DNA of 64,000 nucleotides from assembly GCF_001875655.1 (NCBI RefSeq), contig NZ_MKEQ01000001.1, forward strand, positions 1 through 64,000, written 5' to 3'. Each line of letters begins with the position of its first letter. Position 1 is the stretch's first letter. The stretch is from Enterobacter hormaechei ATCC 49162 (GTDB taxonomy: Bacteria; Pseudomonadota; Gammaproteobacteria; Enterobacterales; Enterobacteriaceae). Position numbers and translations under genes: made by a program. This document shows, piece after piece, positions 41,724-53,038 of the stretch. Below the pieces are notes generated by a model that saw only the letters and a list, made by a program, of their open reading frames with translations, had not been told where the DNA came from and made no database searches.

Positions 41724-42464
41724 ATGGCAGGTCATAGTAAGTGGGCCAACACCAAACACCGCAAAGCGGCACAGGATGCCAAGCGCGGTAAAATCTTTAC
41801 CAAAATCATTCGTGAGCTGGTGACAGCGGCGCGTCTGGGCGGCGGCGATCCGGCCTCTAACCCACGTCTGCGCGCAGCGGTGGATAAAGCCCTGTCCAAC
41901 AACATGACGCGTGACACCCTGAACCGTGCAATCGCACGTGGCGTGGGCGGCGATGAAGACGCGAACATGGAAACCATCATTTATGAAGGTTACGGCCCTG
42001 GCGGTACGGCGGTAATGGTTGAGTGTCTGTCCGACAACCGTAACCGTACCGTTGCCGAAGTGCGCCACGCGTTCACCAAAACCGGTGGCAACCTGGGCAC
42101 TGACGGTTCCGTTGCTTACCTGTTCAGCAAAAAAGGCGTCATCTCCTTCGAGAAAGGTGATGAGGACGCGATCATGGAAGCGGCGCTGGAAGCCGGTGCG
42201 GAAGACGTGGTGACCTACGACGACGGCGCTATTGATGTCTACACCGCATGGGAAGAGATGGGTGCCGTGCGCGATGCGCTGGAAGCGGCTGGCCTGAAGG
42301 CGGATAACGCTGAAGTCTCCATGATCCCGTCCACCAAAGCGGACATGGATGCGGAAACCGCACCGAAACTGCTGCGTCTGATCGACATGCTCGAAGATTG
42401 CGACGACGTGCAGGAAGTGTACCACAACGGTGAAATCTCTGATGAGGTTGCAGCGACTCTCTGA
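41724..42464 (+). CDS. yebC: YebC/PmpR family regulator
   Basis: 246 residues, starting [20 protein letters not shown], the family signature. Members bind DNA or act on ribosomes that stall at proline runs; which applies here is not visible. Lies between nudB and ruvC as in E. coli. Confidence 0.95.
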   Translation: MAGHSKWANTKHRKAAQDAKRGKIFTKIIRELVTAARLGGGDPASNPRLRAAVDKALSNNMTRDTLNRAIARGVGGDEDANMETIIYEGYGPGGTAVMVECLSDNRNRTVAEVRHAFTKTGGNLGTDGSVAYLFSKKGVISFEKGDEDAIMEAALEAGAEDVVTYDDGAIDVYTAWEEMGAVRDALEAAGLKADNAEVSMIPSTKADMDAETAPKLLRLIDMLEDCDDVQEVYHNGEISDEVAATL

Positions 42465-42498
42465 TGAGGGCCTGTGAACCGTTAACGGGAGACGCGTG

Positions 42499-43020
42499 AT
42501 GTCGATTATCCTCGGGATTGACCCCGGCTCGCGCGTCACCGGCTATGGCGTTATCCGTCAGGTGGGACGCCAGCTAACCTACCTCGGCAGCGGGTGTATT
42601 CGTACCAAAGTGGACGATCTGCCCTCGCGCCTGAAGCTCATTTATGCGGGCGTGTCGGAGATCATCACCCAGTTTCAGCCGGACTATTTCGCCATTGAGC
42701 AGGTCTTTATGGCGAAGAACGCGGACTCAGCGTTGAAGCTCGGTCAGGCGCGCGGCGTGGCGATTGTTGCCGCCGTGAACCAGGATCTGCCGGTGTTTGA
42801 GTATGCGGCCCGTCAGGTTAAGCAGACGGTGGTGGGCATTGGTAGCGCGGAGAAAAGCCAGGTGCAGCACATGGTGCGTACCCTGCTGAAGCTTCCCGCG
42901 AACCCGCAGGCGGACGCCGCCGATGCGCTGGCGATTGCGATTACCCACTGTCACGTCAGCCAGAACGCGATGCAAATGAGCGAGTCGCGGCTTAATCTGG
43001 CGCGAGGCAGGTTACGATAA
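42499..43020 (+). CDS. ruvC: Holliday junction resolvase RuvC
   Basis: 173 residues from the ATG at 42499 ([17 protein letters not shown]), the first catalytic Asp in IDPG. Others: IEQVFM (Glu), and [12 protein letters not shown] (Asp pair). Cuts Holliday junctions bound by RuvAB. Transcription is with yebC and not directly with ruvAB, which have their own SOS site. Confidence 0.96.
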   Translation: MSIILGIDPGSRVTGYGVIRQVGRQLTYLGSGCIRTKVDDLPSRLKLIYAGVSEIITQFQPDYFAIEQVFMAKNADSALKLGQARGVAIVAAVNQDLPVFEYAARQVKQTVVGIGSAEKSQVQHMVRTLLKLPANPQADAADALAIAITHCHVSQNAMQMSESRLNLARGRLR

Positions 43021-43030
43021 TGACAAATCA

Positions 43031-43057
43031 GGCTGGATGTTTATCCAGCCTTTTTTT
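43031..43057 (+). promoter_or_regulatory. LexA box of ruvAB overlapping ruvC terminator
   Basis: CTGGATGTTTATCCAG fits CTG-N10-CAG and differs in two bases from the known E. coli ruvA SOS box. The same bases form an 8-bp hairpin (GGCTGGAT-GTTT-ATCCAGCC) followed by T7, a good terminator for ruvC. Confidence 0.75.
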
Positions 43058-43100
43058 ATTATGTCGGCAGATAATTTCTTCCAGAACGCAGGAGCGTCAC

Positions 43101-43715
43101 GTGATAGGCAGACTCAGAGGCATCATCATTGAAAAACAACCCCCGTTAGTGCTGCTGGAAGTGGGTGGCGTGGGCTATGAAGTCCATATGCCGATGACCT
43201 GCTTCTACGAACTGCCGGAGGCGGGCAAAGAGGCGGTTGTCTTTACCCAGTTTGTGGTGCGTGAAGACGCTCAGTTGCTGTACGGATTCAATAACAAACA
43301 GGAACGCACGCTGTTCCGCGAGCTGATCAAAACCAACGGCGTCGGGCCAAAGCTGGCGCTGGCGATTTTGTCCGGCATGTCCGCTCCGCAGTTTGTGAAT
43401 GCCGTTGAGCGCGAAGATCCGGCTGCGTTAATTAAACTCCCGGGCATCGGGAAGAAAACGGCGGAGCGTTTGATTGTCGAGATGAAGGACCGCTTTAAAG
43501 GTCTGCATGGCGATCTGTTCACTCCGGCGGCCGACCTGGTGCTGACTTCCCCGGGCGCGCCTGCATCGGATGATGATGCCGAGCAGGAAGCGGTTGCCGC
43601 GCTGGTGGCGCTGGGCTATAAACCTCAGGAGGCCAGCCGGATGGTGAGCAAGATTGCTAAACCGGATGCCAGCAGTGAAACCCTGATTCGTGAAGCGCTG
43701 CGCGCTGCATTGTGA
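43101..43715 (+). CDS. ruvA: Holliday junction helicase subunit RuvA
   Basis: 204 residues from a GTG at 43101 behind AGGAG ([15 protein letters not shown]). Two helix-hairpin-helix motifs ([32 protein letters not shown]) and the C-terminal RuvB-binding domain. Tetramer that holds the junction open. Confidence 0.96.
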   Translation: MIGRLRGIIIEKQPPLVLLEVGGVGYEVHMPMTCFYELPEAGKEAVVFTQFVVREDAQLLYGFNNKQERTLFRELIKTNGVGPKLALAILSGMSAPQFVNAVEREDPAALIKLPGIGKKTAERLIVEMKDRFKGLHGDLFTPAADLVLTSPGAPASDDDAEQEAVAALVALGYKPQEASRMVSKIAKPDASSETLIREALRAAL

Positions 43716-43720
43716 GGTAA

Positions 43721-44734
<1,014 letters not shown>

Positions 44735-44743
44735 TGCATTGTT

Positions 44744-45199
44744 CCCTCTCCCCGTGGGCTGAGGGATCCCCAGTAATTTTTAAGCTGAAGCAATAAAGCG
44801 ACTTTCAGAATGAACGATGGCTTGCAGCGACGTCCTGGTCCGGCTGTAAATAGCCGAAGCGTTTCCGTAAGGCCGGGGCGAGGCGCAGGGATGCGCCGAG
44901 AGGGCGTGGCCTGCATGGATGCAGGCTCATGCCCGACCCGATAGCCTGAAGGAATAAGCTGAGGGCACCGCGAAGCGGCGATTTACCGCCGGGAGCCCGG
45001 GTCGCCAGGGCGGTGGCGATTGAGCCGCCCTGGCACGTTCACCGGTCATATGCTTACAGAGTAGCAAGGAACATAACGTGAAAGGAATGACCACTACCGC
45101 CGTATGTGCCCCTCACCCTAACCCTCTCCCCAAAGGGGCGAGGGGATGGTTCACTGCTCGCATTAATTTGTGGGGATCCCTCAGCCCCGTGGGAGAGGG
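44744..45199. repeat. Structured intergenic repeat element
   Basis: The 494-bp gap between ruvB and znuB has no convincing gene. Its ends are inverted repeats: 28 bp at 44744-44771 (CCCTCTCCC...CTGAGGGATCCCC) and 45172-45199, differing only in the middle four bases. Inside are two neighbouring perfect hairpins, GGCGCA-GGGA-TGCGCC (44882-44897) and GCCTGCA-TGGA-TGCAGGC (44909-44926), and a REP-like unit CCCTCTCCCC-AAA-GGGGCGAGGGG near 45122-45145. It looks like a multicopy non-coding element of enterobacteria. Confidence 0.65.
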
Positions 45200-45228
45200 C
45201 TGGGGTGAGGGCATCAGCGCCCTCAATG

Positions 45229-46014
45229 TTAATTCGCGGTCTTTTTCATCATACTGAAAATAAACAACACCGCCGCGCACAAGACCACCGACGGCCCCGC
45301 TGGCGTGTCATAAAACGCCGAGAAGGTTAACCCGCCCGTCACCGCAATCATTCCGATAATCACCGCGATACCGGCCATTTGTTCCGGCGTACGGGCAAAA
45401 CGACGCGCCGTAGCGGCAGGGATAATCAACAGCGACGTGATGATCAGCGCGCCAACAAACTTCATCGCCACGCCGATGGTTAACGCCGTCACCAGCATCA
45501 ACAGCAGCTTCACGCGCTGAAGCTTCACGCCGTCGACAAAGGCCAGATCCGGGCTGACGGTCATTGCCAGCAAGTTTCGCCATTGCCACAGCAGGATCCC
45601 GAGCACCACCGCCACGCCAATGGCAATGGAAATCAGATCTTCGGGCGTGACGGCCAGCAGATCGCCGAACAGATAGGCCATCAGGTCCACGCGGATATTT
45701 GACATCAGGCTAACAACGACCAGACCCAGCGACAGAGCGCTGTGCGCCATAATGCCGAGCAGGGTATCAATCGCGAGGTGAGGGCGTTTTTCCAGCCAGA
45801 CCAGACCGGCGGCCAGCAGCAGCGTGACGACAATCACCGCATAAAACGGGTTCACGTCCAGCAACAAACCAAATGCGACACCCAACAATGAAGCATGGGC
45901 CAGCGTATCGCCGAAATAGGACATTCTGCGCCACACGACAAACGAGCCGAGTGGACCCGCGGCGCAGGCAAGCATAATCCCGGCCAGCCAGCCGGGCAGT
46001 AACAGTTCAATCAT
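45229..46014 (-). CDS. znuB: Zinc ABC transporter permease ZnuB
   Basis: 261 residues with about seven to eight membrane segments ([20 protein letters not shown] at the start). Permease of the high-affinity zinc importer with ZnuA and ZnuC. Overlaps the end of znuC by 4 bases. Confidence 0.95.
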   Translation of the reverse strand: MIELLLPGWLAGIMLACAAGPLGSFVVWRRMSYFGDTLAHASLLGVAFGLLLDVNPFYAVIVVTLLLAAGLVWLEKRPHLAIDTLLGIMAHSALSLGLVVVSLMSNIRVDLMAYLFGDLLAVTPEDLISIAIGVAVVLGILLWQWRNLLAMTVSPDLAFVDGVKLQRVKLLLMLVTALTIGVAMKFVGALIITSLLIIPAATARRFARTPEQMAGIAVIIGMIAVTGGLTFSAFYDTPAGPSVVLCAAVLFIFSMMKKTAN

Positions 46015-46766
46015 GAGTGTCCGTTTCCCCGACGCAGGACAATTCGTCCCTGTAAATCATGGCGGTGATTGTGATTATGGCGATAGATACCCAGCTGTTC
46101 GGCGCCGCGATGGCCAAACATGGAGATAAATTCCGGGTGCATTGACACCACTTCCGGCGTGCCGGAACAGCAAATGTGATGGTTCAGGCACAGCACTTCG
46201 TCGGTTTTCGCCATCACCAGATGCAGGTCATGGGATACCATCAGCACCGCGCAGTTAAGCTCCCGACGGAGCTGGTCGATCAGATCGTACAGCGCAACCT
46301 GGCCGTTGACGTCGACACCCTGCGTCGGCTCGTCCAGCACCAGAAGCTGAGGGCTGCTGAGCAGGGCGCGGGCAAGCAATACGCGCTGGGTTTCACCGCC
46401 CGACAGTTTTTGCAAAGGCGCATCAACAAGATGACCCGCCTGAACGCGTTTCAGCGCCGGGAGGATATCCGCTTTACGCGTACCGGGGCGCAAGCGCAGG
46501 AAGCGGCTCACCGTCAGGGGCAGGGTGGCATCGAGGTGTAATTTTTGCGGCACATAGCCGATACGCAATTTGTCTTCGCGGACGATAACGCCTGCGTCAG
46601 GGGCGACCAGGCCTAATACGACGCGCACCAGCGTCGATTTGCCTGCACCGTTAGGGCCGAGCAACGTGAGTATTTTGCCGGGCTTCAGATTCAGCGACAC
46701 GTCAGAAAGGACGCGGCGTTGACCGAATGAGACCGAAACATTTTCAAGAGAAACTAAAGTCGTCAT
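46011..46766 (-). CDS. znuC: Zinc ABC transporter ATPase ZnuC
   Basis: 251 residues. Walker [10 protein letters not shown] (about 36-44), signature LSGGETQR, Walker [11 protein letters not shown]. His-rich C-terminus ([11 protein letters not shown]), as in the E. coli protein. Divergent from znuA across the Zur box. Confidence 0.96.
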   Translation of the reverse strand: MTTLVSLENVSVSFGQRRVLSDVSLNLKPGKILTLLGPNGAGKSTLVRVVLGLVAPDAGVIVREDKLRIGYVPQKLHLDATLPLTVSRFLRLRPGTRKADILPALKRVQAGHLVDAPLQKLSGGETQRVLLARALLSSPQLLVLDEPTQGVDVNGQVALYDLIDQLRRELNCAVLMVSHDLHLVMAKTDEVLCLNHHICCSGTPEVVSMHPEFISMFGHRGAEQLGIYRHNHNHRHDLQGRIVLRRGNGHS

Positions 46767-46792
46767 GTCAATTTAAGCTTGCAGAAGTCATC

Positions 46793-46813
46793 GAATGTTA
46801 TAATATCACATTC
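46793..46813. promoter_or_regulatory. Zur box between znuC and znuA
   Basis: GAATGTTATAATATCACATTC is an imperfect dyad matching the Zur consensus; it lies in the 77-bp divergent promoter region, as in E. coli. Represses both directions when zinc is sufficient. Confidence 0.85.
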
Positions 46814-46843
46814 CACGCACTCATTACGATGATTAGTCGCATT

Positions 46844-47788
46844 ATGTTACAGAAAAATACGCTTCTTTTCGCAGCTTTATCCGCTGCACTTTGGGGTACA
46901 ACCGCACAAGATGTTAACGCCGCCGTTGTCGCTTCGCTTAAACCACTTGGATTTATCGCCTCTGCCATCGCGGATGGGGTAACAGAGACCCAGGTTCTGC
47001 TGCCTGACGGGGCTTCCGAGCATGATTATTCCCTGCGACCGTCTGATGTAAAACGCTTACAGAACGCGGACTTAGTCGTCTGGATTGGTCCTGAGATGGA
47101 AGCATTCATGCAAAAGTCAGCCAGACAGCTTCCCGAAGAGAAACAGGTGACCATTGCCGGGCTGTCCGGCGTGAAACCGTTGCTCATGAAAGGGGCTGAG
47201 GACGAGGGTGACGAACACGACCACGAACATGCTCACGATGAAAAAGGTGACGACCATCACCATCACGGCGAGTACAACATGCATCTCTGGCTCTCCCCAG
47301 AGATAGCGCGGCTTACAGCGGTTGCAATCCACGACAAATTAGTGGAACTTATGCCGCAAAGTCGAATCAAACTCGACGCCAACCTGAAGGATTTTGAGGC
47401 TCAATTAGCCGCAACCGACAAACAGGTGGGTAACGAGCTCGCACCGCTTAAAGGAAAAGGGTACTTCGTTTTTCATGATGCCTACGGCTATTACGAAAAA
47501 CATTACGGTCTGACCCCGCTGGGGCATTTTACCGTCAACCCTGAAATTCAGCCTGGTGCGCAGCGTTTACATGAAATCAGAACACAGTTGGTTGAGCAAA
47601 AAGCGACATGCGTTTTTGCTGAGCCACAGTTCAGGCCAGCGGTCGTAGAAGCCGTGGCCAGGGGAACATCCGTGCGCATGGGAACCCTTGACCCGCTAGG
47701 TACGAATATCCAGTTGAGCAAAGCGAGCTATTCGCAGTTCCTCAGCCAACTGGCGAATCAGTATGCGAGCTGCCTGAAAGGAGATTAA
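46844..47788 (+). CDS. znuA: Zinc-binding periplasmic protein ZnuA
   Basis: 314 residues from the ATG at 46844, which gives a signal peptide ([20 protein letters not shown]). Upstream in-frame codons cross the Zur box and are unlikely to be used. The His/Asp-rich loop [19 protein letters not shown] (about 125-145) and the binding-site histidines (MHLWLSP, FHDAYGY) are visible. Delivers zinc to ZnuB. Confidence 0.95.
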   Translation: MLQKNTLLFAALSAALWGTTAQDVNAAVVASLKPLGFIASAIADGVTETQVLLPDGASEHDYSLRPSDVKRLQNADLVVWIGPEMEAFMQKSARQLPEEKQVTIAGLSGVKPLLMKGAEDEGDEHDHEHAHDEKGDDHHHHGEYNMHLWLSPEIARLTAVAIHDKLVELMPQSRIKLDANLKDFEAQLAATDKQVGNELAPLKGKGYFVFHDAYGYYEKHYGLTPLGHFTVNPEIQPGAQRLHEIRTQLVEQKATCVFAEPQFRPAVVEAVARGTSVRMGTLDPLGTNIQLSKASYSQFLSQLANQYASCLKGD

Positions 47789-47803
47789 CGAGGAAGTGAA
47801 TAC

Positions 47804-49123
47804 GTGCAACAGATAGCCCGCTCTGTCGCCCTGGCATTTAACAATCTGCCTCGACCCCACCGCGTTATGCTGGGGTCGCTTACAGTTCTCACATTAGCGG
47901 TCGCCGTCTGGCGGCCCTATGTTTACCACCCGAGTTCTGCCCCTATCATCAAAACTATCGAACTGGAAAAGAGCGAGATCCGCTCTCTGCTGCCTGAGGC
48001 CAGCGAGCCTATCGATCAGGCCGCTCAGGAAGATGAAGCTATTCCCCAGGATGAACTGGATGACAAGATCCAGAATGAAGCTGGCATTCATGAATATGTC
48101 GTTTCCACTGGCGATACGCTGAGCAGCGTCCTGAACCAGTACGGTATCGACATGGGCAACATCAGCCAGCTTGCCGCATCCGACAAAGAGCTGCGTAACC
48201 TGAAAATTGGTCAGCAACTTTCCTGGACCTTAACCCCTGACGGCGATCTGCAACGTCTGACCTGGGAGATGTCCCGTCGCGAAACCCGCACCTACGATCG
48301 CACTGCAAACGGTTTCAAAATGACCAGTGAAATGCAGCAGGGCGACTGGGTTAACAGCGTCATGAAGGGGACCGTAGGCGGCAGCTTTGTTTCCAGCGCA
48401 CGCGATGCTGGCCTGACCAGCGCTGAAATCAGTTCGGTGATCAAAGCCATGCAGTGGCAGATGGATTTCCGCAAACTGAAAAAAGGCGATCAATTCTCTG
48501 TCCTGATGTCCCGCGAAATGCTGGACGGCAAACGCGAACAGAGCCAGCTGGTGGGCGTTCGTCTGCGTTCCGACGGCAAAGACTACTACGCCATTCGCGC
48601 GGAAGACGGTAAGTTCTATGACCGCAGCGGTACGGGTCTGGCAAAAGGCTTCCTGCGCTTCCCAACGGCTAAACAGTTCCGTGTCTCCTCCAACTTCAAC
48701 CCGCGTCGTCTGAACCCGGTAACGGGTCGCGTAGCGCCGCACCGTGGCGTTGACTTCGCCATGCCGCAGGGTACGCCAGTGCTGGCGGTAGGGGATGGTG
48801 AAGTGGTCATGGCGAAACGCAGCGGTGCTGCGGGCTATTACGTTGCTATTCGTCACGGTCGTACCTACACCACCCGCTACATGCACCTGCGTAAACTGCT
48901 GGTCAAACCAGGCCAGAAAGTGAAACGCGGTGACCGCATCGCGTTGTCCGGTAATACTGGCCGTTCAACAGGCCCGCACCTGCACTATGAAGTGTGGATC
49001 AACCAGCAGGCGGTTAACCCGCTGACGGCGAAACTGCCGCGCACGGAAGGGCTGACCGGGAAAGATCGCAAAGATTACCTGGCGCAGGTGAAAGAGGTGA
49101 TGCCGCAACTGCGCTTCGACTAA
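47804..49123 (+). CDS. mepM: Murein DD-endopeptidase MepM
   Basis: 439 residues from a GTG at 47804 (MQQIARSVALAFNNLPRPHR). Membrane anchor about 22-40, LysM domain (YVVSTGDTLSSVLNQYGI), and a C-terminal LytM/M23 domain with HRGVDFAMP and HLHYEVW zinc ligands. Cuts peptide cross-links to allow cell-wall growth. Confidence 0.96.
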   Translation: MQQIARSVALAFNNLPRPHRVMLGSLTVLTLAVAVWRPYVYHPSSAPIIKTIELEKSEIRSLLPEASEPIDQAAQEDEAIPQDELDDKIQNEAGIHEYVVSTGDTLSSVLNQYGIDMGNISQLAASDKELRNLKIGQQLSWTLTPDGDLQRLTWEMSRRETRTYDRTANGFKMTSEMQQGDWVNSVMKGTVGGSFVSSARDAGLTSAEISSVIKAMQWQMDFRKLKKGDQFSVLMSREMLDGKREQSQLVGVRLRSDGKDYYAIRAEDGKFYDRSGTGLAKGFLRFPTAKQFRVSSNFNPRRLNPVTGRVAPHRGVDFAMPQGTPVLAVGDGEVVMAKRSGAAGYYVAIRHGRTYTTRYMHLRKLLVKPGQKVKRGDRIALSGNTGRSTGPHLHYEVWINQQAVNPLTAKLPRTEGLTGKDRKDYLAQVKEVMPQLRFD

Positions 49124-49136
49124 GCTCACCTGATTT

Positions 49137-49168
49137 AAAAAGCCGGCGTCAGTGTGCGCCGGCTTTTT
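49137..49168 (+). terminator. Terminator after mepM
   Basis: AGCCGGCG / CGCCGGCT perfect 8-bp stem, eight-base loop, flanked by A4 and T5. Confidence 0.85.
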
Positions 49169-49240
49169 CTTTTGTACGCGGACGGCTGCCTCGCTACACT
49201 ATCTGAATATATTTTTGCGTCACCAGACCCTGGAAACCGC

Positions 49241-50212
49241 ATGGAAACCAAAAAAAACAATATTGAGTACATTCCCGAGTTTGAAAAATCCTTTCGTCAC
49301 CCGCGTAACTGGGGCGCCTGGCTTGGCGTATACGCGTTTGCTGGCATGGCGTTGCTACCTGCCTCCCTCCGCGATCCGGTGCTCGGTACCGTGGGGCGTA
49401 TTGCAGGCCGCGTAGGTAAAAGCGCACGACGCCGTGCGCAAATAAATCTGTTGTACTGTTTCCCGGATAAAAGCGACGCCGAACGCGAAGCGATTATTGA
49501 TGACATGTACACCACCGCGCCGCAGGCCATGGCGATGATGGCGGAACTGGCGCTGAAGGGGCCGGAGAAGATCGTCGAACGCGTTGACTGGAAAGGGCTG
49601 GAGATCATCGACGAGATGCGTCGTAATGATGAAAAGGTGATTTTCCTGGTGCCGCACGGGTGGGGGGTCGATATTCCGGCAATGTTAATGGCCTCGCAGG
49701 GCCAGAAAATGGCGGCGATGTTCCATAATCAGGGAAACAAAATCTACGATTTCGTCTGGAATACCGTGCGCCGTCGCTTTGGTGGACGTTTGCACGCCCG
49801 AAACGATGGCATCAAGCCTTTCATTCAGTCGGTACGTCAGGGGTACTGGGGCTACTATCTGCCCGATCAGGATCACGGCCCTGAACACAGCGAGTTTGTC
49901 GATTTCTTCGCGACCTATAAAGCGACATTACCCGCGATTGGTCGCCTGATGAAAGTCTGCCGCGCCCGCGTGATCCCGCTGTTCCCGGTTTATGACGGTA
50001 AAACGCATCGCCTGAGCATTGAGGTCCGTCCGCCGATGGACGATCTGCTGACCGCAGACGATCACACCATTGCGCGCCGTATGAATGAAGAGGTGGAAGT
50101 GCTGGTGGGGCCACATAAGGAGCAGTATACGTGGATCCTGAAGCTGCTCAAAACACGTAAACCGGGCGAAACGGAGCCGTACAAGCGTAAAGAGCTTTTC
50201 CCGAAGAAATAG
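49241..50212 (+). CDS. lpxM: Lipid A myristoyltransferase LpxM
   Basis: 323 residues from the ATG at 49241 (METKKNNIEYIPEFEKSFRH), the E. coli length; the longer upstream frame would overlap the mepM terminator. HGWGVD fits the catalytic HX4D of late acyltransferases; one membrane anchor near the start. Adds the last acyl chain to lipid A. Confidence 0.95.
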   Translation: METKKNNIEYIPEFEKSFRHPRNWGAWLGVYAFAGMALLPASLRDPVLGTVGRIAGRVGKSARRRAQINLLYCFPDKSDAEREAIIDDMYTTAPQAMAMMAELALKGPEKIVERVDWKGLEIIDEMRRNDEKVIFLVPHGWGVDIPAMLMASQGQKMAAMFHNQGNKIYDFVWNTVRRRFGGRLHARNDGIKPFIQSVRQGYWGYYLPDQDHGPEHSEFVDFFATYKATLPAIGRLMKVCRARVIPLFPVYDGKTHRLSIEVRPPMDDLLTADDHTIARRMNEEVEVLVGPHKEQYTWILKLLKTRKPGETEPYKRKELFPKK

Positions 50213-50222
50213 AAAACCTTCA

Positions 50223-50248
50223 TCCCTCTCCCCTGAGGGGAGAGGGGA
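50223..50248. repeat. REP-like hairpin between lpxM and pykA
   Basis: TCCCTCTCCCC-TGA-GGGGAGAGGG, an almost perfect hairpin of the same kind as those at 44744 and 45122. Sits between two convergent genes, where REP elements are common and can act as transcript ends. Confidence 0.7.
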
Positions 50249-50255
50249 TCGGATC

Positions 50256-51698
50256 TTACTCTACGGTCAATACGCGGGTGGTGTTGGTTGAGCCGATGGT
50301 GCTCATCACGTCACCCTGCGTCACGATAACGATATCACCGGACACCAGATAACCTTTGTCGCGCAGCAGGTTCACGGCATCGTGCGCAGCGGCCACGCCG
50401 TCATTGGTGCTGTCGAAGTATACTGGCGTCACGCCGCGATACAGCGCCGTCAGGTTCAGCGTACGCTCGTGACGGGACATGGCGAAGATCGGCAGACCGG
50501 AGCTGATGCGGGACGTCATAAGCGCGGTACGGCCAGACTCGGTCATGGTGATGATTGCCGTGACCCCTTTCAGGTGGTTGGCTGCGTACATCGCAGACAT
50601 CGCAATCGCTTCTTCCACATTGTCGAACTGAATATCCAGGCGGTGCTTGGAGACGTTAATGCTTGGGATCTTCTCCGCCCCCAGGCAGACGCGCGCCATG
50701 GCGGCCACGGTTTCCGCCGGATACTGACCCGCTGCGGTTTCTGCTGACAGCATCACCGCGTCAGTACCATCCAGCACGGCGTTTGCCACGTCCATGACTT
50801 CCGCACGGGTTGGCATTGGGTTGGTGATCATGGATTCCATCATCTGGGTAGCGGTGATCACCGCCCGGTTCAACTGACGGGCACGACGGATCAGCGCTTT
50901 CTGGATACCGACCAGTTCAGGGTCGCCAATTTCCACGCCCAGGTCCCCACGGGCAACCATCACCACGTCAGACGCCAGGATCACGTCGTCCATCGCGTCC
51001 TGATCGCAGACCGCTTCAGCGCGTTCAACTTTCGCAACGATTTTCGCATCGCAGCCTGCATCGCGCGCCAGGCGGCGAGCATAGTTCAGATCTTCGCCGC
51101 AGCGCGGGAAGGAGACGGCCAGATAATCCACGCCGATCTGCGCTGCGGTCACAATATCCGCTTTGTCTTTTTCGGTCAGCGCTTCAGCAGACAGGCCACC
51201 GCCGAGTTTGTTGATACCTTTATTGTTGGAGAGCGGGCCGCCGACGGTCACTTCGGTGAACACCTTCATACCCTGAACTTCCAGCACTTTCAGCTGTACG
51301 CGTCCATCGTCCAGCAGCAGGATGTCGCCAGGCACAACGTCAGCAGGCAGACCTTTATAGTCGATACCCACTTTCTCTTTATCGCCTTCACCTTTGCTCA
51401 GGTTGGCATCCAGCAGGAATTTGTCGCCGATGTTGAGGAAGACTTTGCCTTCTTTAAAGGTCGATACGCGGATTTTTGGACCTTGCAGGTCACCGAGGAT
51501 AGCAACGTGGCGGCCCAGTTTAGCTGCGATTTCACGCACTTTATCGGCACGTAATTTATGGTCTTCTGGCGTACCGTGAGAGAAGTTCATACGCACCACG
51601 TTGGCACCCGCGGCGATAATCTTTTCGAGGTTATTATCGCGGTCGGTGGCCGGGCCTAAGGTGGTGACGATTTTGGTTCTGCGAAGCCTTCTGGACAT
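50256..51698 (-). CDS. pykA: Pyruvate kinase II
   Basis: 480 residues from the ATG at 51698 ([20 protein letters not shown]). Active-site signatures [24 protein letters not shown] and ATQMMESM. Makes pyruvate and ATP from phosphoenolpyruvate. Next to hexR as in E. coli. Confidence 0.96.
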   Translation of the reverse strand: MSRRLRRTKIVTTLGPATDRDNNLEKIIAAGANVVRMNFSHGTPEDHKLRADKVREIAAKLGRHVAILGDLQGPKIRVSTFKEGKVFLNIGDKFLLDANLSKGEGDKEKVGIDYKGLPADVVPGDILLLDDGRVQLKVLEVQGMKVFTEVTVGGPLSNNKGINKLGGGLSAEALTEKDKADIVTAAQIGVDYLAVSFPRCGEDLNYARRLARDAGCDAKIVAKVERAEAVCDQDAMDDVILASDVVMVARGDLGVEIGDPELVGIQKALIRRARQLNRAVITATQMMESMITNPMPTRAEVMDVANAVLDGTDAVMLSAETAAGQYPAETVAAMARVCLGAEKIPSINVSKHRLDIQFDNVEEAIAMSAMYAANHLKGVTAIITMTESGRTALMTSRISSGLPIFAMSRHERTLNLTALYRGVTPVYFDSTNDGVAAAHDAVNLLRDKGYLVSGDIVIVTQGDVMSTIGSTNTTRVLTVE

Positions 51699-51812
51699 GT
51701 AATACTCCGTTGACTGAAACAACTTTGGTGTTGCGTGAACATAGAATCGGCCTTCATCTATCGCAAGGCAGTAGCGAGAGGACCGAATGCCGTAAAACGT
51801 ACATCGTAGTTA

Positions 51813-52682
51813 TTAGGGAACATCGCTCTTTATAAGCAATTCTTTATCAAAACGCGATTCTTTCAGGGCTTCCTTGACCCGCTTCAAGTTATCCCGGAAT
51901 TTTGCGCCCCGGCGTAAGGTAAAACCGGTCGCCAGCACGTCGATGACCGTCAGCTGCGCCAGGCGCGAGACCATCGGCATGTACATGTCGGTGTCCTCCG
52001 GTACGTCCAGGGTAATGGCCAGCGTCGCTTCCCGGGCCAGCGGCGTGCCTGCCGTCGTCAGGGCGATGACCATCGCATCGTTATCACGCGCGAGCTGCGC
52101 CAGCTCCACCTGGCTCTTGGTACGGCCCGTATGGGAGATGAGTACCACGACATCATCTTCGCTACAATTCATACAGCTCATGCGTTGCAGCACAATGTCA
52201 TCGGAGTAGATCACCGGCACGTTGAAGCGAAAAAACTTATTCATGGCGTCATGCGCCACGGCAGCGGATGAGCCAAGGCCAAAGAAGGCAATCCGTTTGG
52301 CCTGCGTGAGCAGATCGACCGCGCGATTCACTGAACTCATGTCCAGAGACTGGCGAACATGGTCCAGCGTAGCCATTGCCGATTCAAATATTTTCGCGGT
52401 GTAAGCATCAACGCTGTCGTCTTCATCGACATTGCGATTAACATACGGGGTGCCGTTTGCCAGACTTTGTGCCAGATGCAGTTTAAAATCAGGAAAGCCG
52501 CGCGTGTCCAGACTACGACAAAATCGATTGACCGTCGGTTCGCTGACGCCCGATTCCTGTGCCAGAGCGGCGATGCTTGAATGAATCGCCTGCGCGGGCG
52601 CGGCGAGAATAACTTCAGCCACTTTGCGCTCGGATTTGCTAAGGTGTTCCAGTTGAAACTGGATTTTTTCCAGCATGTTCAT
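51813..52682 (-). CDS. hexR: HexR, RpiR-family regulator of sugar catabolism
   Basis: 289 residues from the ATG at 52682 (MNMLEKIQFQLEHLSKSERK). N-terminal HTH (IAALAQESGVSEPTVNRFCR) and C-terminal SIS sugar-phosphate domain (IAFFGLGSSAAVAHDAMNKF). HexR controls zwf and Entner-Doudoroff genes and responds to KDPG; its target palindrome lies in front of zwf. Confidence 0.94.
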   Translation of the reverse strand: MNMLEKIQFQLEHLSKSERKVAEVILAAPAQAIHSSIAALAQESGVSEPTVNRFCRSLDTRGFPDFKLHLAQSLANGTPYVNRNVDEDDSVDAYTAKIFESAMATLDHVRQSLDMSSVNRAVDLLTQAKRIAFFGLGSSAAVAHDAMNKFFRFNVPVIYSDDIVLQRMSCMNCSEDDVVVLISHTGRTKSQVELAQLARDNDAMVIALTTAGTPLAREATLAITLDVPEDTDMYMPMVSRLAQLTVIDVLATGFTLRRGAKFRDNLKRVKEALKESRFDKELLIKSDVP

Positions 52683-52978
52683 TGTTAACAAGACGCTCAT
52701 GAGGGCATAAACGATTTCATAAAGAGATGAAACCTTGATTCGATTTAGCCGATATTACTCCCGGGGCTCCCGAAAGGGTAATCGTCGACAAGAAATGTTG
52801 TTGTTTTTTTTCATTACTTGATCGACGTCGGGTTTTGCTCTGACGCAGTTGCGCAAAGAATCGACGTTTGTTGCGTCATCAGACGGGCGTAATGGCCCGG
52901 GCAACGAAAAATCACCGTATCGCACGTGACGTTAAGCGCTAATGGTTTCAGGAAACACGTAAAAGCAGTACAGTGCAT

Positions 52979-52993
52979 TGTAATAAAATTACA
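52979..52993. promoter_or_regulatory. HexR operator in front of zwf
   Basis: TGTAAT-AAA-ATTACA is a perfect dyad, one base from the described HexR consensus TGTAATTAAATTACA, 46 bp before the zwf start. The rest of the 356-bp hexR-zwf gap holds AT-rich promoter sequence for both genes; I see no other site I can name. Confidence 0.85.
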
Positions 52994-53038
52994 ACGATAC
53001 CTGGCAGAGTACCAGGCGATCTAACTGAGGAGAATGAC

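Noticed and set aside
44882..44926. Twin hairpins as a CRISPR array
   Set aside because: Only two unequal hairpins, no regular repeat-spacer pattern.
45106..45330. Open frame beginning MPLTLTLSPKGRG
   Set aside because: This is a well-known spurious translation of REP-like repeats.
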